Part shown: in pieces, positions 28,522 to 39,360 of the stretch
Numbering within the stretch: the stretch's first letter is position 1
How the letters are laid out: each line of letters begins with the position of its first letter
Origin: Actinobacillus sp.
Lineage (GTDB): Bacteria; Pseudomonadota; Gammaproteobacteria; Enterobacterales; Pasteurellaceae
DNA: 64,000 nucleotides
Direction: 5' to 3'
Assembly (NCBI GenBank): GCA_020026075.1
Contig: JAHHQZ010000004.1
Coordinates: 1 to 64,000, forward strand
Made by a program: the position numbers and the translations under genes
Notes under the pieces: model-generated
What the model was told of the DNA's origin: nothing
Databases searched by the model: none
The model's input: the letters and a program-made list of their open reading frames with translations, nothing else

Positions 28522-29832
28522 ATGCTTGAAAAACTTTTTTCTTTAAACGCTCGCCAAACAACGGTTCGCCAAGAAGTGGTCGCTGGTTTAACCACTTTCT
28601 TAGCGATGGTATATTCGGTTATTGTTGTACCTAATATGCTGGCAGCGGCGGGGTTCCCTGCGGAAAGCGTATTTATCGCAACTTGTTTACTCGCAGGACT
28701 GGGGTCCATTTTGATAGGACTGTGGGCAAATGTGCCAATGGCGATTGGTTCTGCCATTTCTCTCACGGCATTCACTGCTTTTAGTTTGGTGATTGGGCAG
28801 AAAGTCCCCGTAACAAGTGCACTTGGAGCAGTCTTTTTAATGGGCTGCTTTTTTACATTAATTTCTGTAACAGGTGTGCGTGAATGGATTCTACGCAACC
28901 TTCCCTTAAGCCTTGCACAAGGCACAGGGATCGGCATCGGTATGTTTTTATTGCTAATTGCTGCCAATGGCGTGGGCATTATTGTGGGCAATAACGCAGG
29001 GTTACCTGTGAAACTGGGAAATTTCTCGTCCTTTGGCGTACTGATGTCGCTCGTGGGTTTAGCGGCGATCATCGGCTTAGAAAAGCGTCAAGTGAAGGGC
29101 GGAATTTTGTGGGTAATTTTGGCAATAACGGCGATAGGTTTAATCTTTGACCCGAACGTCAGCGCCCAACAAGGCTTTTTCAAAATGCCAACCTTTGGTG
29201 AAAACTCACTGTTTTTTAAACTCGATATTGCTGGCGCTTTACAGCCTGCGGTGTTGCCTGTGGTGTTCGCCTTAGTAATGACGGCGGTATTTGACGCAAC
29301 AGGTACCATTCGTGCAGTGGCAGCGCAAGCAGACTTGCTCGACAAACGTGGGCATATCATCAACGGCGGCAAAGCCTTAGCTACAGACTCCATCAGCAGT
29401 ATCGGTGCAGGGCTTTTAGGCACGGCACCTGCGGCGGTTTATATTGAATCCGCTGCTGGCACGGCCGCTGGTGGACGCACGGGCTTAACGGCAGTAGTCG
29501 TGGGTATTGGCTTTTTGTGTATGTTGTTCTTCCAACCGCTCGCAAGCCTCGTTCCTGCTTACGCCACAGCCCCTGCCCTAATGTACGTGGGCTTGTTAAT
29601 GCTAGGTAACGTACGCCATATTGATTTTAGCGACAGTGTCAGCGCAATGAGTGGCTTAGTGTGTGCGATTTTCATCGTGCTAACCGCCAACATTGTAACG
29701 GGCATTATGCTAGGCTTTGCGATGCTTGTTATAGGTCGTATTTTTAGCGGCGATATTCGCAAGCTAAATATAGGCACAGTCGTCATTGCGTTTATTTTGG
29801 TCGTATTCTACCTAAGTGGCTTGGCAATCTAG
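28522..29832 (+). CDS. NCS2/AzgA-family purine permease
   Basis: 436 residues from [21 protein letters not shown], with about 13-14 hydrophobic segments. [19 protein letters not shown] and the transport-domain signatures [19 protein letters not shown] and [23 protein letters not shown] match the AzgA branch (hypoxanthine/guanine or adenine permeases such as GhxP and PurP). The upstream frame to 28441 is ignored; ATG 28522 follows AAAAGGAC. Substrate within the purines cannot be set from sequence alone. Confidence 0.85.
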   Translation: MLEKLFSLNARQTTVRQEVVAGLTTFLAMVYSVIVVPNMLAAAGFPAESVFIATCLLAGLGSILIGLWANVPMAIGSAISLTAFTAFSLVIGQKVPVTSALGAVFLMGCFFTLISVTGVREWILRNLPLSLAQGTGIGIGMFLLLIAANGVGIIVGNNAGLPVKLGNFSSFGVLMSLVGLAAIIGLEKRQVKGGILWVILAITAIGLIFDPNVSAQQGFFKMPTFGENSLFFKLDIAGALQPAVLPVVFALVMTAVFDATGTIRAVAAQADLLDKRGHIINGGKALATDSISSIGAGLLGTAPAAVYIESAAGTAAGGRTGLTAVVVGIGFLCMLFFQPLASLVPAYATAPALMYVGLLMLGNVRHIDFSDSVSAMSGLVCAIFIVLTANIVTGIMLGFAMLVIGRIFSGDIRKLNIGTVVIAFILVVFYLSGLAI

Positions 29833-29870
29833 CTTTCTGACGAAATAACGAACGTTTTATCCAGTTCAAG

Positions 29871-29900
29871 TAGGGCGGAATTTTTGGTAAAATTCCGCCA
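29871..29900. repeat. Short inverted pair related to the motif
   Basis: GGCGGAATTTTTGG and AAAATTCCGCC form a palindrome between the purine permease and parE. It is degenerate at the GGCC end but in terminator position. Confidence 0.65.
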
Positions 29901-29929
29901 ATTTTTTTGTCAAATTGATAGGATTTTCT

Positions 29930-31828
29930 ATGAGTAACTATTCCGCACACGAAATTACGGTGCTGAAAGACCTTGAACCCGTACAGCTCCGTCCCGGAAT
30001 GTACACCATTACCACTCGCCCCAACCACTTAGGACAAGAAGTCATCGACAACAGCGTGGACGAAGCACTTGCTGGTCACGCCAACAAGATTGAAGTGATT
30101 TTACATAAAGATAATTCCCTTGAAGTCATTGATAATGGTCGTGGAATGCCTGTGGATATTCACCCTGTGGAGAAAATTTCAGGGGTGGAGTTAATCCTCA
30201 CTAAACTGCACGCTGGCGGTAAATTTAATAACAAAAACTACACTTTTTCTGGCGGTTTACACGGCGTGGGAATTTCCGTAGTGAATGCCCTTTCCGACCG
30301 TGTGGATGTTACCATCAAACGCAACGGCGAAATTTACCATATCGCCTTTGAAAACGGTCGCAAAGTGGAAGATTTAACCGTCATTGGTACTTGCGGTCGC
30401 CGTACCACTGGCACGCAAGTGCGTTTCACGCCAAACCCAAAATATTTTGACAACCCTGCCTTCTCAGCCACTCGCCTACGCCATTTATTGCGTGCGAAAG
30501 CGGTATTATGTTCAGGTTTAGAAGTCAAATTCATTGACAAAATCAACGGCACGGAAGATCGCTGGTGCTATGAAGATGGCTTAGCGGATTACTTAAAAGA
30601 GGCTGAAAATGGCTATCTCACCTTGCCTGAATTGCCATTTACTGGCGAATTTTCCAGCGAAAAAGAATATGTGAGCTGGGCGCTGTGTTGGCTGCCAGAG
30701 GGTGGCGAATTACTCAGCGAAAGCTATGTAAACCTCATTCCAACCCCACAAGGTGGCACGCACGTCAACGGCTTGCGTCAAGGCTTGCTCGATGCAATGC
30801 GTGAATTTTGCGAATTCCGCAATTTGTTGCCAAAAAATGTGAAATTAACCGCTGATGATCTGTGGGATCGCTGTGCTTATGTGCTGTCGCTCAAAATGCA
30901 AGAACCACAATTTGCCGGCCAAACCAAAGAGCGCCTTTCATCTCGCCAAAGTGCAGGTTTTGTGAGTGCGGTGGTGAAAGACAGTTTCAGCTTGTGGCTC
31001 AACCAAAACATACAGCAGGCGGAACAGCTGGCGGAAATGGCGATTTCTTCGGCTCAAAAACGTTTGCGTGCAGCGAAAAAAGTTGTGCGTAAAAAAATTA
31101 TGGGAGGCCCTGCCCTACCAGGAAAATTAACTGACTGCACGTTGCAAGATTTACACCAAACGGAGCTGTTTCTCGTGGAGGGGGATTCTGCGGGTGGTTC
31201 GGCAAAACAGGCACGCAACCGTGATTATCAAGCGATCTTGCCGTTGCGTGGAAAAATCTTAAACACGTGGGAAGTGTCATCCGAGCAAGTGTTGGCATCA
31301 AATGAAGTTCACGACATTGCTGTAGCGCTGGGCATTGATCCTGACAATGACGATTTAAGCCAATTACGTTACGGCAAAGTGTGCATTTTAGCGGATGCGG
31401 ACTCGGACGGTTTGCACATTGCGACTCTGTTATGTGCGTTGTTCCTACGCCATTTCCCAAAACTTGTGGAGCAAGGACACGTTTATGTGGCAATGCCGCC
31501 GTTATACCGCATCGATCAAGGCAGTGATGTGTTCTACGCCCTAGACGAAAACGAGAAAGAGGCCATTTTGGCACGTTTAGCCCGCAAAGGCGGAAAAGGG
31601 AAAATCGGCGTACAACGTTTTAAAGGCTTGGGTGAAATGAACCCGAACCAATTACGTGAAACCACAATGGATCCGCAAACACGCCGTTTAGTACAGCTTA
31701 CCTTTGCGAATACTGATCACAGCGAGCAAACCTTTGAAATTATGGATATGCTACTGGCGAAAAAACGCTCGGAAGATCGCAAAAAATGGTTACAGAAAAA
31801 CGGCGATCACGCTGACTTAAACGCATAA
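29930..31828 (+). CDS. parE: DNA topoisomerase IV subunit B
   Basis: 632 residues from MSNYSAHEITVLKDLEPVQ. It has a GHKL ATPase domain (DNSVDEALAGHA, NGRGMPVD, SGGLHGVGISVVNAL), a transducer domain and a C-terminal TOPRIM region (LVEGDSAGGSAKQARNR near residue 412, DADSDGLHI near 495, QRFKGLGEMNP). With ParC it decatenates daughter chromosomes. In many relatives parC follows directly; here a palindrome and a convergent potD follow instead, so parC is elsewhere. Confidence 0.96.
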   Translation: MSNYSAHEITVLKDLEPVQLRPGMYTITTRPNHLGQEVIDNSVDEALAGHANKIEVILHKDNSLEVIDNGRGMPVDIHPVEKISGVELILTKLHAGGKFNNKNYTFSGGLHGVGISVVNALSDRVDVTIKRNGEIYHIAFENGRKVEDLTVIGTCGRRTTGTQVRFTPNPKYFDNPAFSATRLRHLLRAKAVLCSGLEVKFIDKINGTEDRWCYEDGLADYLKEAENGYLTLPELPFTGEFSSEKEYVSWALCWLPEGGELLSESYVNLIPTPQGGTHVNGLRQGLLDAMREFCEFRNLLPKNVKLTADDLWDRCAYVLSLKMQEPQFAGQTKERLSSRQSAGFVSAVVKDSFSLWLNQNIQQAEQLAEMAISSAQKRLRAAKKVVRKKIMGGPALPGKLTDCTLQDLHQTELFLVEGDSAGGSAKQARNRDYQAILPLRGKILNTWEVSSEQVLASNEVHDIAVALGIDPDNDDLSQLRYGKVCILADADSDGLHIATLLCALFLRHFPKLVEQGHVYVAMPPLYRIDQGSDVFYALDENEKEAILARLARKGGKGKIGVQRFKGLGEMNPNQLRETTMDPQTRRLVQLTFANTDHSEQTFEIMDMLLAKKRSEDRKKWLQKNGDHADLNA

Positions 31829-31841
31829 AATGCTAAAAAAA

Positions 31842-31884
31842 CAAGGCCGGAATTTTTCAAAAAATTTTGGAAAATTCCGGCCTT
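31842..31884. repeat. Inverted pair of the GGCCGGAAT motif
   Basis: AAGGCCGGAATTTTTC and its inverse flank AAAATTTTGG between the convergent parE and potD, where the hairpin could end both transcripts. Confidence 0.85.
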
Positions 31885-31910
31885 CGATTTTAAGAGTGAA
31901 AAAAATAAAA

Positions 31911-32972
31911 CTAGTGAGCGGCTTTTAGCTGCTGGTAGTAATTTTCATAGTATTGAATCGCATCGCCCACATCTTCTTGCCAGTAGCTGTTTCTTAGCAC
32001 GTCTGCTGGCGGATAAATCGCAGGATCTTCTGTGATGGATTTCGATAGAAGTTTTAACGCTTCAACGTTAGAGGTTGGGTAACCAATAGCCATCGTCAAC
32101 GCAGCAGCTGGTTTTGCACTTAACATATAGTTGATGAGTTTGTGTGCACCATCTGGGTTTTTCGAGGTTTTGGGAATCGCCAACGTATCTACCCAAAGCA
32201 CAGGACCTTCTTTCGGGAATACCATATTCACAGGGGCATTTTCTTTTTTCGCAATGCGCACAGAACCGTTCCAAAGTTGACCTAAACCCACTTCACCAGA
32301 AATGAATGTGTTCGCAGGATTATCTGAGTTGAATGCAAGTACATTTGGACGCAATTTCAACAATTCTTCATAAGCAGCTTTAATAATGGCGGGATCCGTT
32401 GTGTTTGGATTTTGTCCCATTTTTAAAAGAGCAATGTTGAATACTTCACGTGCATCATCTAAAAGTTGTACTTTGTTTTTGTACTCAGGTTTCCATAAAT
32501 CGCCCCAGCTTGTGAAATCACTACCTTTGTAGTCCTTGGTGTTGAAGGCAATACCTGGTGCGCCTAGTAGTTGTGGTAAAGAGTATTTGTTGCCCGGATC
32601 GTACGCTTTATTAAGCCAGTCTGGATTTAACTCTTTGATAACAGGTAATTTGCTGTGATCTAGCGGTAACAACATTCCTTCACGTGCCATTTTTGACACA
32701 AAGTAGTTTGATGGTGCAATAACATCATAAGTTGCACTGTCGCCAAGTGTTTTAAGTTTGGCGTACATTGTTTCGTTAGATTCCAAGCTAGAAACAATGA
32801 CTTTAATGCCGGTTTCTTTGGTGAAATTGTCTAACAAGCCATCAGGTACGTATTCTGTCCAAGTGTAAAGATAGACCGTTCCTGCGTCAGGTTTTTTGGT
32901 ATCGTCATTACAGGCAGCTAAACCTAAGGTTACTAAGCCAATGCCTACCACGCCGATTACTTTTTTCATCAT
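31911..32972 (-). CDS. potD: Spermidine/putrescine-binding protein PotD
   Basis: The 353-residue protein starts with a lipoprotein-type signal (GLVTLGLAAC near residue 20), unlike the soluble E. coli PotD. YLYTWTEYVPDGLLDNFTKE, YDVIAPSNYFVSKM and GEVGLGQLWNG-type segments are typical of polyamine binding. It delivers spermidine or putrescine to PotABC. It follows potC after a hairpin terminator, so it can be expressed from its own promoter as well. Confidence 0.92.
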   Translation of the reverse strand: MMKKVIGVVGIGLVTLGLAACNDDTKKPDAGTVYLYTWTEYVPDGLLDNFTKETGIKVIVSSLESNETMYAKLKTLGDSATYDVIAPSNYFVSKMAREGMLLPLDHSKLPVIKELNPDWLNKAYDPGNKYSLPQLLGAPGIAFNTKDYKGSDFTSWGDLWKPEYKNKVQLLDDAREVFNIALLKMGQNPNTTDPAIIKAAYEELLKLRPNVLAFNSDNPANTFISGEVGLGQLWNGSVRIAKKENAPVNMVFPKEGPVLWVDTLAIPKTSKNPDGAHKLINYMLSAKPAAALTMAIGYPTSNVEALKLLSKSITEDPAIYPPADVLRNSYWQEDVGDAIQYYENYYQQLKAAH

Positions 32973-33055
32973 TAAACTCCTATTAAGAGATGAGTAAGAA
33001 TTAGACCCGCTGAGCGCGTCCCGTATTTTTTACATAGATAAAAACCTAAAAAAAC

Positions 33056-33078
33056 GCCTTGTGCGGAAGCGACAAGGC
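33056..33078 (-). terminator. Terminator between potC and potD
   Basis: On the bottom strand GCCTTGT and ACAAGGC form a stem followed by GTTTTTTT, a standard intrinsic terminator after potABC and before potD. Confidence 0.8.
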
Positions 33079-33121
33079 ATTACGGATTGTAGTGTATTTT
33101 TTTGCGTTTGAAAAACGTTTT

Positions 33122-33895
33122 TTACACCGTTTTGCGACGTTTTAACACTAACTGACTTGTGATAACGAGAGTTAAAGAAAGTACAATCATCAATGTAGCA
33201 AGTGCATTCACTTCTGGCGTAACCCCTGTTTTTACCAATGAGAAAATACGTAATGGTAAAATTTCATAGCTCACTCCACTCACAAACGATGAAACCACAA
33301 CGTCATCAAGGGATATGGTAAAGCTTAACAGCCAGCCTGATACGATAGCAGGCAGCGCCAGTGGCAAAATAATTTTCCATAAAATGATAGGTTCACTTGC
33401 ACCAAGATCTCGTGCAGCCTCTAACATTTTGTTATCAAAACCTTTTAAGCGAGATAACACGGTGACCACCACGTAAGGCAAACAGAAGGTTACGTGTGCA
33501 AGTAGCAATGACCAAAAGCCCAAAGCAATACCGACAATCATAAATAGTGCCAGTAACGATACCGCCATTACAATATCAGGGGACATCATTGTGATAAACA
33601 GCATTCCATTTACGGCTTGTTTACCGTAAAAACGATAGCGGTAAAGTGCAATCGCTGTCAACGTACCGATAATGGTCGCAACAGTTGCAGCAAAAAAGGC
33701 AATGGTAACGGAATGAATCGCTGCTTGAATGAGCGTGTCATTTTCAAATAAACGTTCATACCATTTAAAGCTAAAACCTTTCCAATGTAGACCGTAACGG
33801 TCAAGGTTAAATGAGTTTGTGACTAAAATGATGATTGGAGTGTACAAAAATGCGTACACCAACAGCATAAAAAATCCGTGAAAAAAGCGGCGCAT
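33122..33895 (-). CDS. potC: Spermidine/putrescine ABC permease PotC
   Basis: 257 residues with six transmembrane helices and the EAA loop EAARDLGASEPIILWKIILP (near residue 160). The N-terminus (YAFLYTPIIILVTNSFN) matches PotC. Its ATG overlaps the last base of the potB stop, so they are translated together. It forms the membrane channel with PotB. Confidence 0.93.
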   Translation of the reverse strand: MRRFFHGFFMLLVYAFLYTPIIILVTNSFNLDRYGLHWKGFSFKWYERLFENDTLIQAAIHSVTIAFFAATVATIIGTLTAIALYRYRFYGKQAVNGMLFITMMSPDIVMAVSLLALFMIVGIALGFWSLLLAHVTFCLPYVVVTVLSRLKGFDNKMLEAARDLGASEPIILWKIILPLALPAIVSGWLLSFTISLDDVVVSSFVSGVSYEILPLRIFSLVKTGVTPEVNALATLMIVLSLTLVITSQLVLKRRKTV

Positions 33896-34755
33896 TATTC
33901 TAACTCCATTTTTTTGTTCAACAATTTACTGGTTCGCCAGTAAACGAAAATCAGCAAGGCCATTAATAGGGTTAAACCGATACTTAATGCGGCACCGAAT
34001 GGCCAATTTCGAGAAATTAAAAATTCGCTCTTAATCACATTACCTGCTAGCAACACTTTTGCACCACCGAGCAAGTCGGCAACGTAGAACATTCCCATTG
34101 CAGGAAGTAATACCAATAAACAGCCCGCTACAATACCTGGCATTGTAAGTGGCAGAATAATTTTCACAAAACGTTGGAAAGCATTCGCCCCTAAGTCTTT
34201 TGCCGCTTCAAGTAAACGACCGTCTAATTTATCGATCGCACTGTATAAAGGCAGAATCATAAACGGAAGTAGCAAATAAACCAGCCCAATAATCACTGCC
34301 GCCTCTGTGTTTAGAATACGGATTGGGTGATCTATAAGCCCAAGACTTAACAAGGTTTGGTTTAAAATACCACGCACGCCGAGAAAGATTTTCATCCCAT
34401 AAATACGGATCAAAGAGTTTGTCCAGAATGGCAGAACCACTAAGAACAGTAAAAATGGTCGCCAGCGTTCGGGCATTTTCGTAATGGCAAACGCAAACGG
34501 ATACCCCACGATTAAACAGATAATGGTTGCAATACCTGCCATATAAAGGGAATTCCACATTACCTGTGCATATAGGGACTCAAACAAATGTCCGTAGTTA
34601 CTAAACGTAAACGGCATTGTGTAAAAATTACTACCGTCACGGGTTAGAAAACTTACCGCCAAAACGAGCAAATTCGGTACTAAAACAAAGAATAATAGCC
34701 AGCCGAAAATAACAAAGACGGTAGATTTTTGAAATTTATTGCTCGCTATCTTCAT
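33895..34755 (-). CDS. potB: Spermidine/putrescine ABC permease PotB
   Basis: 286 residues with six predicted membrane helices and the EAA loop [20 protein letters not shown] (near 195). [17 protein letters not shown] near residue 40 is typical of PotB. The start lies within the 3' end of potA, a 20-base overlap that indicates coupling. Confidence 0.93.
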   Translation of the reverse strand: MKIASNKFQKSTVFVIFGWLLFFVLVPNLLVLAVSFLTRDGSNFYTMPFTFSNYGHLFESLYAQVMWNSLYMAGIATIICLIVGYPFAFAITKMPERWRPFLLFLVVLPFWTNSLIRIYGMKIFLGVRGILNQTLLSLGLIDHPIRILNTEAAVIIGLVYLLLPFMILPLYSAIDKLDGRLLEAAKDLGANAFQRFVKIILPLTMPGIVAGCLLVLLPAMGMFYVADLLGGAKVLLAGNVIKSEFLISRNWPFGAALSIGLTLLMALLIFVYWRTSKLLNKKMELE

Positions 34756-35857
34756 CTTTTAGTACGACCTCCCAGCCTTCGTGCCAAGTTAGTGCCACTT
34801 TTTGCCCTACATTATGATCGATGTTTGGATCATCTTCGTTGAAAAATTCGCTAACCAATACGTGCTGGTTATTATGCTCTAACGCCACCGTTGACTCTAA
34901 TGTCATACCTTTATATGAACGGTCAACAATATGCCCGATAATGGCTTTTGATTTTTCGTTGTCGTCTAATTCTTCAATCACAATATCTTCTGGACGAAGT
35001 AAGATTTTCAGTTTGTCGTTCGCATCAACAGCCATATCTGTGGTTACTTCGCAAATTTTGCCCTCCACATTAGCTTTTAATTTTTCATCGCTAGTACGTT
35101 CGATTACTGTCGCATCAAAGACGTTAATTTGACCGATGAAACGAGCAACGAATAAATTTTTCGGATCTTCGTAAATATCACGTGGTGAGCCGTCTTGCTC
35201 AATGTTACCTTTATTTAATACGATAATACGATCAGACATCGTTAATGCCTCTTCTTGATCGTGGGTAACAAAAATAAACGTAATACCTAATTTACGTTGT
35301 AAGGCTTTTAATTCGTTTTGCATTTCTTGACGTAATTTGTAGTCAAGGGCGGAAAGCGATTCATCCAGTAAAAGCACTTTTGGTTTATTCACTACCGCTC
35401 GAGCAATGGCGACACGCTGTTGTTGACCACCAGACAGTTGATCTGGGCGACGCTGTGCCATTTCCTCCAAGCGAACCATTTTTAACGCCTCCATCACTCT
35501 TGGCTTAATTTCCGCTTTTGGTACTTTTTGCATACGCAAACCGAAGGCTACATTTTCAAAAATACTCATATGCGGGAATAGTGCATAACTTTGGAATACC
35601 GTATTCACACAGCGTTCTTCAGCTGGCTGATCAGTAATAGATTTACCATCAAGAATGATCTCCCCTGAATCCAGTTCTTCAAAGCCCGCAATTAAGCGTA
35701 GTACTGTGGTTTTACCACAGCCTGATGGGCCAAGAATGGTCAAAAATTCACCATTGTTGATAGACAAGTTAAAGTCGCGGATAATTTGTTTTCCGTCAAA
35801 GGATTTGTTAAGTGAACGAAGCTCAATAATTGGCTTGTTTTGAATGGTTTTTTCCAC
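34736..35857 (-). CDS. potA: Spermidine/putrescine ABC ATPase PotA
   Basis: About 373 residues. A GTG start at 35857 ([18 protein letters not shown]) is preferred: it follows GGAG and matches the family start, and the frame upstream lacks an ATG close to homology. It has Walker [10 protein letters not shown], signature [15 protein letters not shown], Walker [13 protein letters not shown] and a C-terminal TOBE domain with [11 protein letters not shown]. It is the first gene of potABC and powers polyamine uptake. Confidence 0.92.
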   Translation of the reverse strand: MEKTIQNKPIIELRSLNKSFDGKQIIRDFNLSINNGEFLTILGPSGCGKTTVLRLIAGFEELDSGEIILDGKSITDQPAEERCVNTVFQSYALFPHMSIFENVAFGLRMQKVPKAEIKPRVMEALKMVRLEEMAQRRPDQLSGGQQQRVAIARAVVNKPKVLLLDESLSALDYKLRQEMQNELKALQRKLGITFIFVTHDQEEALTMSDRIIVLNKGNIEQDGSPRDIYEDPKNLFVARFIGQINVFDATVIERTSDEKLKANVEGKICEVTTDMAVDANDKLKILLRPEDIVIEELDDNEKSKAIIGHIVDRSYKGMTLESTVALEHNNQHVLVSEFFNEDDPNIDHNVGQKVALTWHEGWEVVLKDEDSEQ

Positions 35858-36003
35858 TAGCTTTGGTTTTCTCCGAATGTTAGTGTAGAAATAAAGCTTG
35901 CCACATCGTAGCAAGCCCCCCAAAAAGAAAGGCTAATGATAACGGTCTTACCCTCGAATGAAAAGCAATTATTTTACTTTTGAGCAAATTTTTATAAAAA
36001 AGC

Positions 36004-36046
36004 GAGGCCGGAATAATTTCAAAAATTTTGAAAAAATTCCGGCCTA
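36004..36046. repeat. Inverted pair of the GGCCGGAAT motif
   Basis: GAGGCCGGAATAATTTC and its inverse (AAAAATTCCGGCCTA) lie just downstream of ribE, in terminator position. Confidence 0.85.
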
Positions 36047-36058
36047 ACGGTAAACCCC

Positions 36059-36667
36059 TTAGCGCTGTGCGAGGTAGCGTTCTACGGTATCCACGATCGC
36101 TTGCGTTTGCGGATCAAACTCAATATTCACTAAGTCACCAACGGTACGCTGGCCAATCACGGTGCGAGCAATCGTTTCAGGGATTAAGTTCACGCAGAAA
36201 CGATCATCTTGAACCTCGCCAATGGTTAAACTAATGCCGTCAATGGCGATAAAGCCTTTGGTTAGCACATATTTCATCAAGGCGTTATCTGGCAGTTGTA
36301 GCCAAAGTTGTAAATTATTCGGCGATGGAATGATCTCGGCTACCTTCGCTGTGCAGTAGACGTGTCCTGAGAGAATATGCCCGCCAATTTCAGCCCCCAT
36401 TTGCATCGCACGTTCAATATTGACGTAATCCCCAACCTGTAAATGACCGAGATTCGTCAGTTTCAGCGTTTCTTGCATTAAGTCAAAGCGGACTAAATCA
36501 CCTTCGGTGTAGGTTACCGTTAAACAAACGCCGTTATTGGCAACGGAGGCACCCAGTGCAAGATTTTCTGTTAAATCCTGTGGCAATTTTAGCGTATGTG
36601 TTCTAAAATTAGATTTTTCTTCAATGGCGACAATTTCCGCCATTCCTTGAACAATTCCTGTGAACAT
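36059..36667 (-). CDS. ribE: Riboflavin synthase alpha chain
   Basis: 202 residues from [19 protein letters not shown]. It shows the internal duplication of two lumazine-binding barrels: [10 protein letters not shown] with [11 protein letters not shown] in the first half, and [13 protein letters not shown] with [11 protein letters not shown] in the second. It dismutates 6,7-dimethyl-8-ribityllumazine to riboflavin. It is divergent from norM, as in Haemophilus influenzae. I looked for an FMN riboswitch upstream and saw none. Confidence 0.95.
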   Translation of the reverse strand: MFTGIVQGMAEIVAIEEKSNFRTHTLKLPQDLTENLALGASVANNGVCLTVTYTEGDLVRFDLMQETLKLTNLGHLQVGDYVNIERAMQMGAEIGGHILSGHVYCTAKVAEIIPSPNNLQLWLQLPDNALMKYVLTKGFIAIDGISLTIGEVQDDRFCVNLIPETIARTVIGQRTVGDLVNIEFDPQTQAIVDTVERYLAQR

Positions 36668-36999
36668 AATGGATCTCTCGTGTAGAAAATAATAAAAAAC
36701 GAGCGCCATTATAACGATATCTACTTTTATTGGAACAATTTATGCGAGTTATATCACGCAGCACCTTTGCCTTGTACCCTGCACCGTTCAAGCATTTATT
36801 AGGTTTGGTGCTTCCGCTTTTTTTCATACCACCAACTGATGGGATTAGACGACTAAGCGATTATTTATCTGCCATTAGTACCATTTGGTAAATACACTTT
36901 CGTCAATACTTTTACCCTTGCTTATGTAAAGGGTTACCAACACTTAACACCACTCTTTTCTTTTGGCAAATTAAAACAAATAATTATTTGGGAATTTTT
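36668..36999. other. Divergent gap between ribE and norM
   Basis: This 332-base gap has no convincing gene. It holds one small inverted repeat (TTTACCCTT and AAAGGGT, about 36908-36932) ahead of norM and should carry both promoters. Confidence 0.6.
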
Positions 37000-38400
37000 A
37001 TGCAATGTCTACCACCAAATGCGATTGCCTTGTATCGTGTACAAATTAAACGTTTACTCGGCTTAGCCGCACCGATTTTTTTAGCACAATTAGCGCAAAG
37101 TTCAATGAGTCTGGTCGATACCATTATGGCGGGGCGGGTCAGTGCCCTCGATATGGCGGCGATTGCCGTAGGAGCGTCTATCTACCTGCCATTAGTGCTG
37201 TTTGGTAATGGGCTACTGCTGGCACTACCGCCTGTGGTGTCTTACTTAAACGGCTCTGGGCAACGCCATAAAATCGCTCATCAGATCCGACAAGGCTTGT
37301 GGCTGGTCTTGGCTTGTAGCCTTGTGCTGGGGACAATGATTTATTTTAGCTACTTCATTTTAGACTATATGGATTTAACCCCTGAGCTTGCGGATATTTC
37401 TCGTGGCTATTTGCAAGCCATTGCGTGGGGGATTCCAGGTTATCTGCTGATGATCAATTTCCGTGGGCTAAATGATGGTATCGCCAAAACCAAACCTGCA
37501 ATGGTCGTTGCCTTTGTGGGGCTTTTGCTCAACATACCGCTTAACTACATTTTTATCTATGGCCATTTTGGCTTGCCAGCGTATGGCGCTGTGGGCTGTG
37601 GTATTGCCACGTCCTTAGTGGATTGGGTAATGGGCTTTATGATGATAGCCTACTGCCGTAATGCGCCAAGCCAACGTGATTTAAACGTTTTTCAGCATTT
37701 ATTTGAAAAACCAAATTGGCGCACGTTACACCAACTCACTAAATTGGGCTTGCCAATTGCGTTGGCGATTTGTAGCGAAGTAATGCTGTTTGCGGTGAGT
37801 TCATTGTTACTCGCACCGTTGGGAACCAACGTGGTTGCCAGTCACCAAATTGCGCTAAACATTAGTTCCGTGTTGTTTATTTTCCCATTGTCTTTGGGAA
37901 TGGCCACCACTATCGTCATTGGGCAACGCTTAGGGGAAAAACGCTTTGCAGCGGCCAAAGAATTGAGCTATCTCACCTTAACCTTCGGCTTAATTATGGC
38001 GGCGTGCTTAGCGAGCATTATTTTGCTTTTCCGTACGGATTTAGCATCCGTGTTCGTTACAAATAAAGACGTGGTCGCAATGGCGGCAAGCTTGCTGGTA
38101 CTAACGGCGATTTACCAATTTTCAGACACCACACAAGTGCTAACGAGCGGTATTTTACGTGGTTATAAAGACACTAAATCTATCTTGTTTATCACTCTAT
38201 TTTGTTACTGGCTAATCGGTATTCCGCTAGGTTATATCCTCTCACGCACAAATTGGATAGTCGCACCACTCGGCGCAGCAGGCTTTTGGATAGCCTTCGT
38301 GGTGAGCTTAACTGTCGCAGCGATTTTGCTTTTCCGCCGCCTACGTAAAATCCAATCCCTACCAGAAGATCAACTACTCGCCAAAGTAGAAGTTCACTAA
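37000..38400 (+). CDS. norM: MATE-family multidrug efflux pump NorM
   Basis: 466 residues from MQCLPPNAIALYRVQIKRLL, with 12 transmembrane helices in two MatE repeats (LAQSSMSLVDTIMAGR in the first, VASHQIALNISSVLFIFPLSLGMATTIVIGQ in the second). It exports cationic drugs in exchange for Na+ or H+. Its divergence from ribE mirrors Haemophilus influenzae. A 12-bp terminator stem follows. Confidence 0.92.
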   Translation: MQCLPPNAIALYRVQIKRLLGLAAPIFLAQLAQSSMSLVDTIMAGRVSALDMAAIAVGASIYLPLVLFGNGLLLALPPVVSYLNGSGQRHKIAHQIRQGLWLVLACSLVLGTMIYFSYFILDYMDLTPELADISRGYLQAIAWGIPGYLLMINFRGLNDGIAKTKPAMVVAFVGLLLNIPLNYIFIYGHFGLPAYGAVGCGIATSLVDWVMGFMMIAYCRNAPSQRDLNVFQHLFEKPNWRTLHQLTKLGLPIALAICSEVMLFAVSSLLLAPLGTNVVASHQIALNISSVLFIFPLSLGMATTIVIGQRLGEKRFAAAKELSYLTLTFGLIMAACLASIILLFRTDLASVFVTNKDVVAMAASLLVLTAIYQFSDTTQVLTSGILRGYKDTKSILFITLFCYWLIGIPLGYILSRTNWIVAPLGAAGFWIAFVVSLTVAAILLFRRLRKIQSLPEDQLLAKVEVH

Positions 38401-38405
38401 TTTTC

Positions 38406-38438
38406 TCAAAGCAAGGGGCAAGCCCTCCCTTGCTTTGA
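38406..38438. terminator. Terminator after norM
   Basis: TCAAAGCAAGGG and CCCTTGCTTTGA form a 12-bp stem. T-rich sequence is limited, so strength is uncertain. Confidence 0.7.
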
Positions 38439-38443
38439 TTATG

Positions 38444-38485
38444 ATAGGCCGGAATTTTCGCTAAAATTCTGGCAAATATTCCGGC
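38444..38485. repeat. Inverted pair of the GGCCGGAAT motif
   Basis: ATAGGCCGGAATTTTCG and AATATTCCGGCG face each other between the convergent norM and truA. Confidence 0.8.
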
Positions 38486-38505
38486 GTTGCTTTAGGTGAA
38501 AAAAA

Positions 38506-39294
38506 CTAATCGTCTTTAAGGAACAACGGCCCGAGTGGCGTTTGTGGTAAATCGAACTCGGCGGGGTAATGGGCTTTGACTAAATATAAACCGTTCGGCT
38601 TGGCGGTTGGGGCGGCCTGTTGGCGGTTTTTCGCTTTGAGTAAATCCGCAATCCAAGACACAGGCTGATTGCCAGCACCCACTTCCAGCAAACTGCCCAC
38701 GATGTTGCGCACCATATGATGTAAAAAAGCGTTCGCTTGAATATCAACGATAACAAACTGCCCTTGTCGGCTAACGCTGACTTTTTCCACATTGCGCCAA
38801 GGGGTGTGAGATTGGCACTGCGCCGCACGGAAAGAGGTGAAATCCTGTTCGCCCAGCAAGGCCTGCGCCGCAAGGTGCATTTTTTGTTCGTTTAAGGGAT
38901 GCGGATATTGCGTAATGCCCGCAGGCAAAATGGCGCTACGTTGTTTTTGATTCAAAATTAAATAACGATAACGGCGGCTTGTGGCGGAAAAACGTGCGTG
39001 AAACTCATCAGGCACCATTTTCGCCCAGCGAATGGCGATGTCGTCAGGCAAATTGGCGTTACCGCCCAATAGCCACGCTTTTTCAGGGCGATGGACGTTA
39101 GTGTCAAAATGCACCACTTGCCCTGTGGCGTGAACCCCTGAATCTGTGCGGCCTGCGCAAAAAATCTCGATGGGTTCATTTGCCACGAAACTCAGTGCTT
39201 TTTCCACGCATTCTTGCACGCTCGCCACGCCCTGCTGGCGCTGCCAGCCGTAATAATTTTGCCCTTGATATTCTACGCCTAACGCAATTCGCAT
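38506..39294 (-). CDS. truA: tRNA pseudouridine(38-40) synthase
   Basis: 262 residues from [20 protein letters not shown]; the longer upstream frame runs into the rplY terminator. The catalytic aspartate lies in [15 protein letters not shown] (near residue 52), with YRYLILN and the C-terminal [17 protein letters not shown] also conserved. It modifies the anticodon arm of many tRNAs. Confidence 0.95.
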   Translation of the reverse strand: MRIALGVEYQGQNYYGWQRQQGVASVQECVEKALSFVANEPIEIFCAGRTDSGVHATGQVVHFDTNVHRPEKAWLLGGNANLPDDIAIRWAKMVPDEFHARFSATSRRYRYLILNQKQRSAILPAGITQYPHPLNEQKMHLAAQALLGEQDFTSFRAAQCQSHTPWRNVEKVSVSRQGQFVIVDIQANAFLHHMVRNIVGSLLEVGAGNQPVSWIADLLKAKNRQQAAPTAKPNGLYLVKAHYPAEFDLPQTPLGPLFLKDD

Positions 39295-39321
39295 AATTTT
39301 TCCTTTTTTCTTTCCATAAAA

Positions 39322-39348
39322 AAAACGCCAAATTGCTTTGGCGTTTTT
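39322..39348 (-). terminator. Terminator after rplY
   Basis: AAACGCCAAA and TTTGGCGTTT form a stem with A and T runs on either side, just beyond the rplY stop. Confidence 0.8.
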
Positions 39349-39360
39349 GTCCATTAAACC

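Noticed and set aside
36668..36999. FMN riboswitch upstream of ribE
   Set aside because: None of the conserved riboswitch strings (such as GGGGCAGGGTG) is present in the gap on either strand.
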